Shown: piece after piece, positions 1-7,872 of the stretch | Position numbering within the stretch: the stretch's first letter is position 1 | Layout of the letters: each line of letters opens with the position of its first letter | NCBI RefSeq assembly: GCF_017676365.1 | Contig: NZ_JADKMA010000053.1 | Span: 1 to 38,617 of the forward strand | From: Streptomyces oryzae | Lineage (GTDB): Bacteria > Actinomycetota > Actinomycetes > Streptomycetales > Streptomycetaceae | Reading direction: 5' to 3' | DNA: 38,617 nucleotides | Position numbers and translations under genes: made by a program | The notes under the pieces: model-generated | Databases searched by the model: none | What the model was told of the DNA's origin: nothing | Seen by the model: only the letters and a program-made list of their open reading frames with translations

Positions 1-2414
1 CCACCGGCGTCCTGGCCGCGCGCGGGCAGCGCGCCCATGCGCGACGGCTCGCCTGCGCCGGGGCCGCCGTGGCCCTGGACCGGCGCGCCTGGTCCGCCGC
101 TCTGCGGGCCGCGCTGGAGTGCGGCCGCCAGGTTGCCGCCCTTGCTGCCGCCCCGGGTCTGCGGGGGCGGCGGTCCGGCCTGGCCACCGGGGGCGCCGGC
201 GCCGGGGCGGCCCTTCGCACCCTGGGAGCCGCCCTGTGCGACATCGACGGGGAGCATGACCAGCGCGGTCGTGCCACCGGAGTCGGAGGGGCGGAGCTGG
301 ATGCGGATGCCGTGCCGCAGGGAGAGGCGGCCGACCACGAACAGACCCATGCGGCGGGAGACGGAGACGTCCACCGTCGGCGGGTTGGCCAGCCGCTCGT
401 TGATCGAGGACAGGTCCTCGGGCGACAGTCCGATGCCGGTGTCGTGGATCTCGATGAGCACCCGCCCGTCGGGCAGGGCGTGGCCGGTGACCTTGACCTT
501 GGTCTGCGGGGAGGAGAACGACGTGGCGTTCTCCAGCAGCTCTGCGAGCAGGTGGACGAGGTCGTTGACGACGCGCCCGGCGACCTCGGTGGCAGGCACC
601 GAGTTGAGCTCGATGCGCTCGTACTGCTCCACCTCGGAGGCGGCGGCGCGGAGCACGTCGACCAGCGGGACGGGGCGCGTCCAGCGGCGGCCGGGCTCCT
701 CACCGGCGAGAACCAGCAGGTTCTCGCCGTTGCGGCGCATGCGGGTGGCGAGGTGGTCGAGCTTGAAGAGCGAGGAGAGCTGGTCCGGGTCGGCCTCGCG
801 GGACTCCAGCTCGGAGATGAGCGAGAGCTGACGCTGGATCAGGCCCTGGCTGCGCCGCGAGAGGTTGGTGAACATCGCGTTGACGTTCCCTCGCAGCAGC
901 GCCTGCTCACCGGCGAGCCGGACGGCCTCGCGGTGGACGTCGTCGAACGCCGCGGCCACCTTGCCGATCTCGTCCCGGCTGTGCACGCCGACGGACTCGA
1001 CGGAGGTGTCCACATCCTGCGGCTCGGCCTCGGACATCTGCTTGACCAGCTCGGGCAGCCGCCTGCGGGCGACTTCCTGGGCGGTGTCCTGGAGCCGGCG
1101 CAGCGAACGGACCATGGAGCGCGCCACGACGAACGCGCCGACCAGCGAGATGCCGAGAACGAGCAGGATGAGCGCACCGCTGATCAGCGCCTCGCGCTGG
1201 GCTTCGGAACGCAGCTCGCGCGCCTGCTGTTCCATCTTCTCCAGCAGCGTCTGCTCGATCTTCTGCATGTTGTCGATCTTGGACCCGTCCTGGTCCATCC
1301 AGTCGACATAGCTGCGCTTCTGCTTCCGGATCGCCTCGGGGCTGTGCAGCATCCGCTCGCGGTAGCTGTCGGCCTGCTGGACGTTGACATCGCCGCCGCT
1401 GATCGGCTTGAGGAGGGTCTCCGCCGCCTTCTCGCCGTAGATCTGGCTGAAGCTGTCGAGCTCGGCGCCCTCACTGTCGGTGGCCGTGCGCGCGAAGAGC
1501 CGGTCGTTCTCCGAGAGCTTGGGGTTGGGCTCGTGCGCCAGACCGGCGGAGATGATCGCGCGCTGCATGGAGGCGTACTCCTTGGCGCTGGAGAAGGCGG
1601 CCAGCGCACGGGTGCTGCGGATCATCTCGGAGTTGCTCGTCGCCTGCGCCATGTCCTGCGAGAGGGAGAGCAGGGAGTCGATGAGCTGGTTGTAGGCGTT
1701 GACCGTCTGCGAGGCGTTGTCGGGGTTCTCGTAGGCGCGCTCGCGGATCGTGTTGATCGCGGTGAGCTGGCGGACGATGTCGAGGACGGTGGACTGGACG
1801 CCCGCCATCACCTTGTCGCTGCCGTCGATGTCGCCGGTGGCCTTCTGGAAGGCGCGGAACGCCTTGTCGGTCCGCTCGCGGGGGGCGACGACGAGATCGT
1901 CCTTGTCGTTGCCCGTGCTCACCAGCGGGCCGGCCGACTTGTCCCGCTCGTCCTGAAGTGCCGCTGCCAGGTTGGTGGCCTGCTCCGTCATCTCGGTGAG
2001 GAGCTTCATGTTGTCGAGCTGGTCGACGTTCTGCAGCGAGCTGGAGATCCGCATACCGCCGAGCGTGGTGGCGGCGATCACCGGGAGGGCCAGCAGGGAG
2101 ACAAGGCGGGTGCTGATGCGCCAGTTGCGCAGGGCGACGCGGGGTCCGAGGTCGGGGCCCTCGGATCCGTCCTTGCCCTTGGCCGCGGCGTCCCCCTTAC
2201 CGCTCTTGGCGGCCTTGCCTTGCTTGTCGCCCTTTTCGCCCTTGCCCTTTCCGGCACCCTGCGCGGTGCTCACCTGCTTGCCGGAGGGCGCGCCCTGCTC
2301 ACCACCCGCGGGCCCGCCGTCCTGGGCACGCTGGGGCTGGGAGCCGTGGTCGGCCGGGCCTTGCGCCTCCGGTGTTCCCTCAGCGCTGCCATCCCTCTTG
2401 AAACGTCCCTGCAC
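1..2414 (-). CDS. Conservon-type (CvnA-like) NIT-domain sensor histidine kinase, 3' end off window
   Basis: Membrane sensor of the nitrate/nitrite-sensing (NIT) domain histidine-kinase-like group. In streptomycetes such proteins usually head conservons (kinase, roadblock, DUF742, GTPase). Reading leftward from a GTG at 2414 (VQGRFKRDGSAEG), residues 1-95 are a low-complexity Lys/Gly/Ala/Gln cytoplasmic region. TM1 is near 100-120, an extracytoplasmic helical sensor with the NIT-like LAAALQDERDKSAGPL runs to about 405, TM2 is near 408-430, then HAMP, then an ATPase domain. N-box ELLENATSF (about 623), G1 IEIHDTGIGLSPEDL and G2 RRMGLFVVGRL are all visible. After about residue 720 the chain becomes a Gly/Pro/Gln-rich tail that leaves the window without a stop. 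No clear phospho-acceptor histidine box is visible; the matching stretch is FKLDHLATRMRRNGENLL, as in CvnA proteins. The conservon partners would lie to the left, unseen. The frame stays open upstream of the GTG, so the start is a choice based on family resemblance. Confidence 0.85.
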   Translation of the reverse strand, partial: MQGRFKRDGSAEGTPEAQGPADHGSQPQRAQDGGPAGGEQGAPSGKQVSTAQGAGKGKGEKGDKQGKAAKSGKGDAAAKGKDGSEGPDLGPRVALRNWRISTRLVSLLALPVIAATTLGGMRISSSLQNVDQLDNMKLLTEMTEQATNLAAALQDERDKSAGPLVSTGNDKDDLVVAPRERTDKAFRAFQKATGDIDGSDKVMAGVQSTVLDIVRQLTAINTIRERAYENPDNASQTVNAYNQLIDSLLSLSQDMAQATSNSEMIRSTRALAAFSSAKEYASMQRAIISAGLAHEPNPKLSENDRLFARTATDSEGAELDSFSQIYGEKAAETLLKPISGGDVNVQQADSYRERMLHSPEAIRKQKRSYVDWMDQDGSKIDNMQKIEQTLLEKMEQQARELRSEAQREALISGALILLVLGISLVGAFVVARSMVRSLRRLQDTAQEVARRRLPELVKQMSEAEPQDVDTSVESVGVHSRDEIGKVAAAFDDVHREAVRLAGEQALLRGNVNAMFTNLSRRSQGLIQRQLSLISELESREADPDQLSSLFKLDHLATRMRRNGENLLVLAGEEPGRRWTRPVPLVDVLRAAASEVEQYERIELNSVPATEVAGRVVNDLVHLLAELLENATSFSSPQTKVKVTGHALPDGRVLIEIHDTGIGLSPEDLSSINERLANPPTVDVSVSRRMGLFVVGRLSLRHGIRIQLRPSDSGGTTALVMLPVDVAQGGSQGAKGRPGAGAPGGQAGPPPPQTRGGSKGGNLAAALQRGPQSGGPGAPVQGHGGPGAGEPSRMGALPARGQDAG

Positions 2415-2894
2415 TAGCGTCGCAACCTCTGGACCAGGCGTCCCCCCGCTCGCGACGGGCGGGACGGTATCGAGTCGTGGGGGTCCAGGCCCCCATGGCG
2501 GTCGTGATGACCGGCGCGTCCCCTCATCACCATCGCGCGGCGCCGCCCTTGTGCGCCGACGCGCTCCGGTCTGTTTCGTCCTGCGGCGGTCCGTGGAATT
2601 CCAGCACAGTGCCGGATCTCCAACAAGGGCTGTGGATAACCCTTGAATGTCGATAGCAACCTGTAACTAGATGGACACCCAGCGTTAAAAAGTCGCTGCG
2701 GAATGCCGGATTTTTACGGATCGGACACCCCGGCGCCGACCGACGTGCGCCGTGCCCAACTACCCGGCAGTGCGCGCCGATTGCCCTCTTGGTCCGCTGT
2801 GTCCGATTGCGCTGGCGGGGGCGGCGATTACTTATGTCGCTTTTGGTAACGGCCTCGTGAGCAAACTCACATGATGATCGTTGCCTAGATCACG

Positions 2895-2922
2895 TTGCTG
2901 CGGGGAATAGCGCGCCTACTCT
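2895..2922 (+). promoter_or_regulatory. Candidate sigma70-like promoter for the 61-residue protein
   Basis: TTGCTG and TACTCT are separated by 16 bases, about 60 bases before the GTG at 2984. It is the best promoter-like pair in the 569-bp gap 2415-2983. That gap otherwise holds the unassigned upstream region of the left-hand kinase and an AT-richer patch near 2640-2720. I see no further gene in it. Pattern match only. Confidence 0.3.
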
Positions 2923-2983
2923 CGGCGTTTACATCTCAGGTTGAAATGACAAGCCGAGCAAGCCGAGCGAGGTAAGGGCACCA

Positions 2984-3169
2984 GTGAAGTCCACGCTGAC
3001 CATGCGGAACATAGCCAACCCGCGGCGCACCACCCTTGCACATCTCAAGGACGCCGACGAGCTGACGACCGCGGCGGTCGCCGCGCATGAGGCGGAATGG
3101 GACTCCGCGCTTCCGGAGCAGACTGCCAATCCTCGCCGCACTGTGCTGGTGGACGCTCCGGCGAGCTGA
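2984..3169 (+). CDS. Small unrecognised protein with repeated ANPRRT motif (61 aa)
   Basis: I do not recognise this family. The GTG start at 2984 is preceded by GAGGTAAGG at good spacing; an in-frame ATG at 3002 is an alternative. The protein is soluble, with no signal peptide or membrane segment. It carries the hexamer ANPRRT twice, near residues 11-16 and 48-53, followed by TL and VL. The two copies use different synonymous codons (AAC CCG CGG against AAT CCT CGC), so this is protein-level conservation or old divergence, not a recent DNA duplication. The middle is Ala/Glu/Asp-rich and probably helical. It stands alone between the sensor kinase, transcribed away from it, and the convergent acc genes, with a copy of the dispersed repeat just downstream. 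It could be a short binding or adaptor protein, or a peptide precursor; nothing in the sequence decides this. Confidence 0.65.
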   Translation: MKSTLTMRNIANPRRTTLAHLKDADELTTAAVAAHEAEWDSALPEQTANPRRTVLVDAPAS

Positions 3170-3220
3170 GGTCTTTCGGGCTGGGCCAGTGGTTTCGGGC
3201 TGCCCCTCCCGGCTGTTCTT

Positions 3221-3323
3221 GGTAGGGGCTGCCCCTGATCGGCCGTTGCAGGCTGCAGGTTGTTTGTGGCTTTGGGGGTACCCCCTGCTCGAAGAGCTTG
3301 GGGGAGCAGTTCCCCGCGCCCCT
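3221..3323 (+). repeat. Dispersed intergenic repeat, copy A (interrupted)
   Basis: Contains the shared core CGTTGCAGGCTGCAGGTTG, then TTGTGGCT and CAGTTCCCCGCGCCCCT. These blocks recur at 19508-19587 in the same orientation and at 11409-11490 in reverse. In this copy about 33 bases (TGGGGGTACCCCCTGCTCGA onward, to GCTTGGGGGAG) sit between TGTGGCT and CAGTTCCCC, which are nearly contiguous in the other copies. It lies about 50 bases after the stop of the 61-residue gene. Confidence 0.75.
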
Positions 3324-3370
3324 TTGGGCGCGTGCTCCCTTCGGGGCGCCCGACACATCGCACACTGAAA

Positions 3371-3404
3371 ACAGCCCCGCGCTCCTTTCGGAGTGCGGGG
3401 CTGT
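3371..3404 (-). terminator. Intrinsic terminator after accE (probably bidirectional)
   Basis: ACAGCCCCGC pairs with GCGGGGCTGT and, inside it, CTCC pairs with GGAG around a four-base loop: about 15 pairs with one G-U. Read leftward, the hairpin is followed by TTTT. It begins five bases past the accE stop and separates two convergent transcripts. Confidence 0.85.
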
Positions 3405-3408
3405 TGGT

Positions 3409-3666
3409 TCAGCCCTGCCAGCTGTGGGGGGCCCGGAAGCCGTGTTGGCGTTCCAGGCGGCGCCAGCCTGCCTTGGTCGGGCGTCCGCGGCGGGCGGGCG
3501 GCTCGGTGTGACCGGCGCGGGTGGAGGCGGCGGCGCGGGCCAGCAGCAGGGCTGTGACCGCGGCCAGCTCCTCCTCGTTCGCCTGGCCCTTCTCCACGCG
3601 CACCACGCTGTTCGCCTCGGCGCTCAGCCGGCCCGTACTGCCAGGCTCCTCAGGGGTCTTGGACAT
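3409..3666 (-). CDS. accE: Acyl-CoA carboxylase epsilon subunit
   Basis: Small accessory subunit that stabilises and stimulates actinobacterial acyl-CoA carboxylases by binding the beta-subunit hexamer. The call rests on its position directly after the beta subunit and on the family signature: a VVRVEKGQANEEELAAVTAL stretch and a short Ala-rich helix, ending in a Trp/Arg-rich C-terminus. The ATG at 3666 has GGGAG seven bases upstream. Alternatives are the ATG at 3678, overlapping the accB stop as TGATG, or the GTG at 3681; any of these implies translational coupling to accB. The product is about 85 residues, a little longer than the S. coelicolor homologue as I remember it. The N-terminal Pro/Glu/Gly stretch is probably disordered. 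Confidence 0.85.
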   Translation of the reverse strand: MSKTPEEPGSTGRLSAEANSVVRVEKGQANEEELAAVTALLLARAAASTRAGHTEPPARRGRPTKAGWRRLERQHGFRAPHSWQG

Positions 3667-3677
3667 CTGTGCTCCCA

Positions 3678-5309
3678 TCACTGCGGAGGGTTGCCGTGCT
3701 TGCGCGACGGCAGGTCGGCGTGCTTGCTGCGCAGCATCGCGAGGGACCGGATGAGGACCTCGCGGGTCTCCACCGGGTCGATGACGTCGTCCACCAGGCC
3801 GCGCTCGGCGGCGTAGTAGGGGTGCATCAGTTCGGCCTTGTACTCCTTGACCATGCGGGCACGCATGGCCTCGGGGTCGTCGGCCGCCGCGATCTGCTTA
3901 CGGAAGATGACGTTGGCGGCGCCCTCGGCGCCCATCACCGCGATCTCGTTCGTCGGCCAGGCGAAGGTCAGGTCGGCGCCGATGGACTGGCTGTCCATGA
4001 CGATGTACGCGCCGCCGTACGCCTTGCGCAGGACCACGGAGATCCGCGGCACGGTGGCGTTGCAGTAGGCGTACAGCAGCTTGGCGCCGTGCCGGATGAT
4101 GCCGCCGTGCTCCTGGTCGACGCCGGGGAGGAAGCCCGGCACGTCCAGCAGCGTGAGGATCGGGATGTTGAAGGCGTCGCACATCTGCACGAAGCGGGCC
4201 GCCTTCTCGCTGGCCTCGATGTCCAGCACTCCGGCCAGCGACTGCGGCTGGTTGGCGACGATGCCGACGACCTCGCCGTCCATCCGGGCCAGGGTGCAGA
4301 TGATGTTGGTCGCCCAGCGCTCGTGCACCTCCAGGAAGTCGCCGTCGTCGACGAGTTCCTCGATGACCTTGTGCATGTCGTACGGGCGGTTGCCGTCGGC
4401 CGGCACCAGGTCCAGCAGGGCCTCACCGCGCCGGTCGGCGGGGTCGGCAGTCGGCTCGGCCGGCGGGTTCTCGCGGTTGTTCTGCGGCAGCAGGGAGAGG
4501 AGGTAGCGGACCTCCTCCAGGCAGGTCTCCTCGTCGTCGTAGGCGAAGTGCGCCACTCCGGAGGTCGCCGCGTGCACATCGGCGCCGCCCAGTCCGTTCT
4601 GGGTCACCTCGGCACCGGTCACCGCCTGCACCACGTCGGGTCCGGTGATGAACATCTGCGAGGTGTCGCGGACCATGAAGACGAAGTCGGTCAGCGCCGG
4701 GCTGTAGGCCGCGCCGCCGGCGCAGGGGCCGAGCATCACGCTGATCTGCGGGATGACGCCGGACGCCTTGGTGTTGCGCTGGAAGATGCCGCCGTAACCG
4801 GCCAGCGCCGCGACGCCTTCCTGGATCCGGGCGCCGGCGCCGTCGTTGAGGGAGACCAGCGGGGCGCCCGCCGCGATGGCCTTGTCCATCAGCTTGTGGA
4901 TCTTGGTGGCGTGGGCCTCGCCCAGCGCTCCGCCGAAGATCCGGAAGTCGTGTGCGTAGACGAAGACCGTCCGGCCGTGCACGGTGCCCCAGCCGGTGAT
5001 CACACCGTCGGTGTACGGCTTCTTCTGCTCCAGCCCGAAGCCGGTGGCACGGTGCCGCCGCAGCGGCTCCATCTCGCAGAAGCTGCCCTCGTCCAGGAGC
5101 AGTTCGATCCGCTCCCGTGCGGTCAGCTTGCCCCTGGCGTGCTGGGCCTCGGTCGCGCGCTCACTGGGGCCCTGATATGCCTGTGCACGGATCGCGTGCA
5201 GTTCGGCCACGCGCCCGCGGGTGTCCTGCGCCGGTACGGAGCCGGATGAGCCGGGCTGGGCCTGGTCGGCCTGCTCGGTCTGGGACGACGGCTGGGACAG
5301 ATCGGTCAT
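3678..5309 (-). CDS. accB: Acyl-CoA carboxylase beta (carboxyltransferase) subunit, AccB type
   Basis: Transfers CO2 from carboxybiotin to acetyl- or propionyl-CoA, giving malonyl- or methylmalonyl-CoA for fatty acid and polyketide synthesis. At 543 residues it is a full-length member of the biotin-dependent carboxyltransferase family. The N-terminal oxyanion-hole segment GPCAGGAAYS (194-203) and the C-terminal one, KAYGGAYIVMDS (429-440), are intact. The residue known to set substrate choice in the S. coelicolor pair (Asp in PccB, Ile in AccB) is Ile436 here, pointing to the AccB type that accepts acetyl-CoA as well as propionyl-CoA. The first 30 residues are Gln/Ser/Pro-rich linker. The biotinylated alpha subunit is not in the window, as is usual because it is encoded elsewhere. 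accE follows with overlapping start and stop options. The ATG at 5309 has a weak AGGGT ribosome site. Confidence 0.95.
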   Translation of the reverse strand: MTDLSQPSSQTEQADQAQPGSSGSVPAQDTRGRVAELHAIRAQAYQGPSERATEAQHARGKLTARERIELLLDEGSFCEMEPLRRHRATGFGLEQKKPYTDGVITGWGTVHGRTVFVYAHDFRIFGGALGEAHATKIHKLMDKAIAAGAPLVSLNDGAGARIQEGVAALAGYGGIFQRNTKASGVIPQISVMLGPCAGGAAYSPALTDFVFMVRDTSQMFITGPDVVQAVTGAEVTQNGLGGADVHAATSGVAHFAYDDEETCLEEVRYLLSLLPQNNRENPPAEPTADPADRRGEALLDLVPADGNRPYDMHKVIEELVDDGDFLEVHERWATNIICTLARMDGEVVGIVANQPQSLAGVLDIEASEKAARFVQMCDAFNIPILTLLDVPGFLPGVDQEHGGIIRHGAKLLYAYCNATVPRISVVLRKAYGGAYIVMDSQSIGADLTFAWPTNEIAVMGAEGAANVIFRKQIAAADDPEAMRARMVKEYKAELMHPYYAAERGLVDDVIDPVETREVLIRSLAMLRSKHADLPSRKHGNPPQ

Positions 5310-5441
5310 GTATAGACCCTACGAAACCGCGGCGCCGATCACCCTCGTCGGATCCGTACAGTCTCCGCGGCCGAATCATGGCAGCGCTGGACAGAACCAT
5401 ACGGTTCCGGGGCCGGTGGAGAGCGGAACCCTCCCACTGCA

Positions 5442-5480
5442 CAGGGAGGGGGCTGTGGGAATTCCACAGCCCCCTCCCTG
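5442..5480 (-). terminator. Strong 17-bp hairpin terminator of the NCS1 permease gene
   Basis: CAGGGAGGGGGCTGTGG (5442-5458) pairs perfectly with 5464-5480 around a five-base GAATT loop. It starts ten bases beyond the permease stop. There is no T-tract, as is common for streptomycete terminators. About 130 bases remain between it and the accB start for the accB promoter. Confidence 0.85.
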
Positions 5481-5489
5481 ACCAGTCGC

Positions 5490-6962
5490 TCAAGGCTGCC
5501 GGACGGCCGCCGCAGCCTCCACCTGGTTGCCCGGCTCCTCCAGGCTCCGTCCCGGCGGCGCCGCCACGGGGGAGAAGACCGACGCCCTCCCGCCGGCCGT
5601 CACCGCGAGGAAGGCTGCGGCGGTCACCGCGGAGGAGAGCAGGAAGCTGAGGTCGAAACCGCCCAGACGGGGGACGAGGGGGCCGGTGTAGAGCGGGGTG
5701 TCGACGGCCAGCAGTCCGACGCAGGAGCCGATGGCCCAGGCCACCGTCGCGCGCAGGTTCCAGCCCGCGGTGTACCAGTAACGGCCCCCGATCGAGCGGC
5801 GGTTGAGCACCTGGAGGGCCTCGGCGTCGTAGACACCGCGGCAGCGGATGTGCCCGATCAGCACGATCACGGCCCAGGGGGCACCGACGGCGGTCAGCAG
5901 CAGCACGAACGCCGTCATCGCGTCCTGCGCGTCCCACACGAAGTGGCCGAGGTAGACCAGCGCGGTGGACAGGCCCGCCACGGTGTAGGTGGCCTTGGTA
6001 CGGGTGGTACGCGGAACGATGGCATCCAGGTCGAGGCCCATCGAGTACAGCATCAGCCCCGCGTTGCCGATCGAGCCGAACGAGGCGGCCAGCAGCAGCG
6101 GCACCAGGAACCAGAACGGCGCCTGCGCGACCAGCGGACCCGCGTAGTCGGTGGCGGCGTTCACGGCGACCGCGGTGAAGGTGCCGAAGAGCTGGGGGAT
6201 CAGCAGCCCGGCGACCAGCCCGAGGCAGGTGGTGAGGTAGACCCGGCGCGAGGAGTGCCGGGCCGGCGACATGTAGCGGGTGTAGTCGCCCAGCAGGGTG
6301 ATGAAGGCGATCGGCCCGCTGAGCCCGGCCGCCACGACGGACAGCAGCCAGGTCGTCCAGAAGTCGCCGAGCAGGTACTCGGTGCCGGTGGGCGCCTGGG
6401 TGGTGAAGTGCGGAGCGTACGCGAACAGGCCGACGACCAGCAGCGCGGTCATACCGATGGCCAGCACCCGGCTCAGCCGCAGCAGCAGCTTGTAGCCGTA
6501 GACGGCGCACACGGCGGTGCTCACCGCGAGCACGGCGTAGACGATCGCGTATCCCGCGGCGGAGTCGGGCATCCCGAAGAGCCGGGCCAGCGAGCCGACC
6601 ATCGCGTCGCCGCCCACCCACAGCGTGAGCGCGGTGTAGCCGAGCGAGAGCAGCAGCCCGATCGCAGAGCCCAGCAGCCGGCCGCGTACCCCGAACTGGG
6701 CGCCGCTGCTGGTCGAGAGGTTGGTCGCGGTGCGCAGCGAGACCAGCGCGAGCGGGGCGACCAGCACCGTGCCGATCAGGGTGCCCACCACGAGCGAGGA
6801 GACGGCGGGCCAGAAACCCAGCCCGAAGGAGACCGGCAGCCAGCCGAAGATGACGACGCCGAGTGCCAGGTTCGATCCGATGAGAAAGCTGACGATGTCG
6901 CGCGGGCGGCCTGTGCGCTCCGCTTCGGGTATCACATCGACGCCGTGCTGCTCGATCTGCAT
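5490..6962 (-). CDS. NCS1-family nucleobase/ureide:cation symporter
   Basis: Integral membrane importer of the NCS1 family, whose members carry cytosine, purines, allantoin, hydantoins or thiamine with H+ or Na+. At 490 residues with about 12 hydrophobic segments it has family-typical length. Landmarks are an N-terminal IGSNLALGVVIFGWLPVSFG helix, NLSTSSGAQFGVRGR (the usual loop after helix 2), and SGPIAFITLLGDYTRYM at the helix 6 region. The C-terminus is an Ala/Pro-rich cytoplasmic tail. The ATG at 6962 has GGGAG upstream. It is divergent from the urease-like genes, and the shared 180-base gap holds two related inverted repeats, suggesting joint control. The substrate cannot be read from the sequence; the neighbouring amidohydrolase and deiminase make a ureide, hydantoin or guanidino compound a fair guess. 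Confidence 0.9.
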   Translation of the reverse strand: MQIEQHGVDVIPEAERTGRPRDIVSFLIGSNLALGVVIFGWLPVSFGLGFWPAVSSLVVGTLIGTVLVAPLALVSLRTATNLSTSSGAQFGVRGRLLGSAIGLLLSLGYTALTLWVGGDAMVGSLARLFGMPDSAAGYAIVYAVLAVSTAVCAVYGYKLLLRLSRVLAIGMTALLVVGLFAYAPHFTTQAPTGTEYLLGDFWTTWLLSVVAAGLSGPIAFITLLGDYTRYMSPARHSSRRVYLTTCLGLVAGLLIPQLFGTFTAVAVNAATDYAGPLVAQAPFWFLVPLLLAASFGSIGNAGLMLYSMGLDLDAIVPRTTRTKATYTVAGLSTALVYLGHFVWDAQDAMTAFVLLLTAVGAPWAVIVLIGHIRCRGVYDAEALQVLNRRSIGGRYWYTAGWNLRATVAWAIGSCVGLLAVDTPLYTGPLVPRLGGFDLSFLLSSAVTAAAFLAVTAGGRASVFSPVAAPPGRSLEEPGNQVEAAAAVRQP

Positions 6963-6996
6963 GGTGCTCCCTGTCGGGGTGGGGCCGGCATTTGTT

Positions 6997-7011
6997 TTGA
7001 GCAGCGCTCAA
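6997..7011. promoter_or_regulatory. Putative TetR operator O1
   Basis: TTGAGCAGCGCTCAA is a perfect 6-3-6 inverted repeat 34 bases upstream of the NCS1 start. A related site lies at 7065-7079. Size and symmetry suit a TetR dimer, and a TetR gene ends this cluster. Confidence 0.6.
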
Positions 7012-7064
7012 TCTGATGCATCACAAGTGACCGGGTCAATGGTTGGATGCAAAGACTTGACTAT

Positions 7065-7079
7065 TTGAGTGATGCTCTA
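7065..7079. promoter_or_regulatory. Putative TetR operator O2
   Basis: TTGAGTGATGCTCTA repeats the 6-3-6 layout of the site at 6997-7011, with one changed base in each half. It is 64 bases upstream of the chosen urease gamma/beta start, well placed to repress the rightward promoter. Confidence 0.5.
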
Positions 7080-7143
7080 AATCCTGGCCGAGCACACGGC
7101 AAGAACAACGGGACCCATTCATCGCTACCGGAAGGTGGGAGTC

Positions 7144-7872
7144 GTGCGGCTTGGTCCGACCGAGCGGGACCGCCTGCTGATCTTCGGCACGGCCGAGCTG
7201 GCGCGCGCCAGACGCGCCAGAGGGCTGCGGCTCAACGTGCCGGAGGCCACGGCGCTCATCGCCGACACCGTCTGCGAGGCGGCCCGCGACGGGCTGCGGC
7301 TCGCCGAGGCGATCGAGGCGGGGCGCGCGGTGCTGGGCCCCGACGACGTGCTGCCCGGCGTGGCCGAGGTGCTGACCGAGATCCAGGTCGAGGCCGTCTT
7401 CGAGGACGGCTCCCGGCTCGCGGTGCTCCCCTCCCCCATCGGCTCGGCCACCGCATCCGGGCAGGCTCCCGGCGCCGTACTGCCCGCCGGTCCCGAGGAG
7501 GGCACCGACCAGGCGTACGCACCGCGGCCACCCGCGCTGTCGCTGACCGTACGCAACACCGCCGAGGTGCCGGTCAGCGTCACCTCGCACTTCCACTTCT
7601 TCGAGGCCAACCCCCGGCTGGAGTTCGACCGGGCCGCCGCCTACGGGATGCGGCTCGCCGTTCCCGCCGGCTCCTCGGTCCGCCTCGATCCGGGCGGCAC
7701 CGCCGAGGTGGGGCTCGTGCCGCTGGGCGGCGAGCGGGTGGCCATCGGCTTCGCCGGTCTGGTGGACGGTCCGCTGGATGCGCCCGGAGCCCGCGAAGAG
7801 GCGCTGCGCCGCGCCGCTGCCTGCGGCTATCTGGGCGCCGGGCCCGCCATCGGCGAGGAGGGTCGGTCATGA
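7144..7872 (+). CDS. Urease gamma-beta fusion-like subunit
   Basis: Fusion of the two small urease subunits. Residues 1-100 match UreA (RLGPTERDRLLIFGTAELAR; RLNVPEATALIADTVCEAAR). After a Pro/Ala/Gly linker, residues from about 130 match UreB (NTAEVPVSVTSHFHFFEANP; FDRAAAYGMRLAVPAG). In canonical urease these subunits scaffold the nickel-bearing alpha subunit. GTG at 7144 is chosen because AAGG lies seven bases upstream and the product then begins VRLGPTERD like typical UreA; the in-frame GTG at 7135 adds three residues. The stop overlaps the next start by four bases (ATGA), so the two subunits are translationally coupled. No ureD, E, F or G is present in the window. This is likely a second, non-canonical urease-like set (see the alpha-like gene). 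Confidence 0.9.
   Translation: MRLGPTERDRLLIFGTAELARARRARGLRLNVPEATALIADTVCEAARDGLRLAEAIEAGRAVLGPDDVLPGVAEVLTEIQVEAVFEDGSRLAVLPSPIGSATASGQAPGAVLPAGPEEGTDQAYAPRPPALSLTVRNTAEVPVSVTSHFHFFEANPRLEFDRAAAYGMRLAVPAGSSVRLDPGGTAEVGLVPLGGERVAIGFAGLVDGPLDAPGAREEALRRAAACGYLGAGPAIGEEGRS

Noticed and set aside
69..2417. Very long open frame on the plus strand opposite the sensor kinase
   Set aside because: Mirror frame caused by high GC3; the minus strand reads a complete kinase with all ATPase boxes.
5161..7011. 616-codon minus-strand frame overlapping the NCS1 gene
   Set aside because: Arg/Ala/Gly-rich shadow one frame off the permease; it also reads through the 17-bp terminator hairpin.
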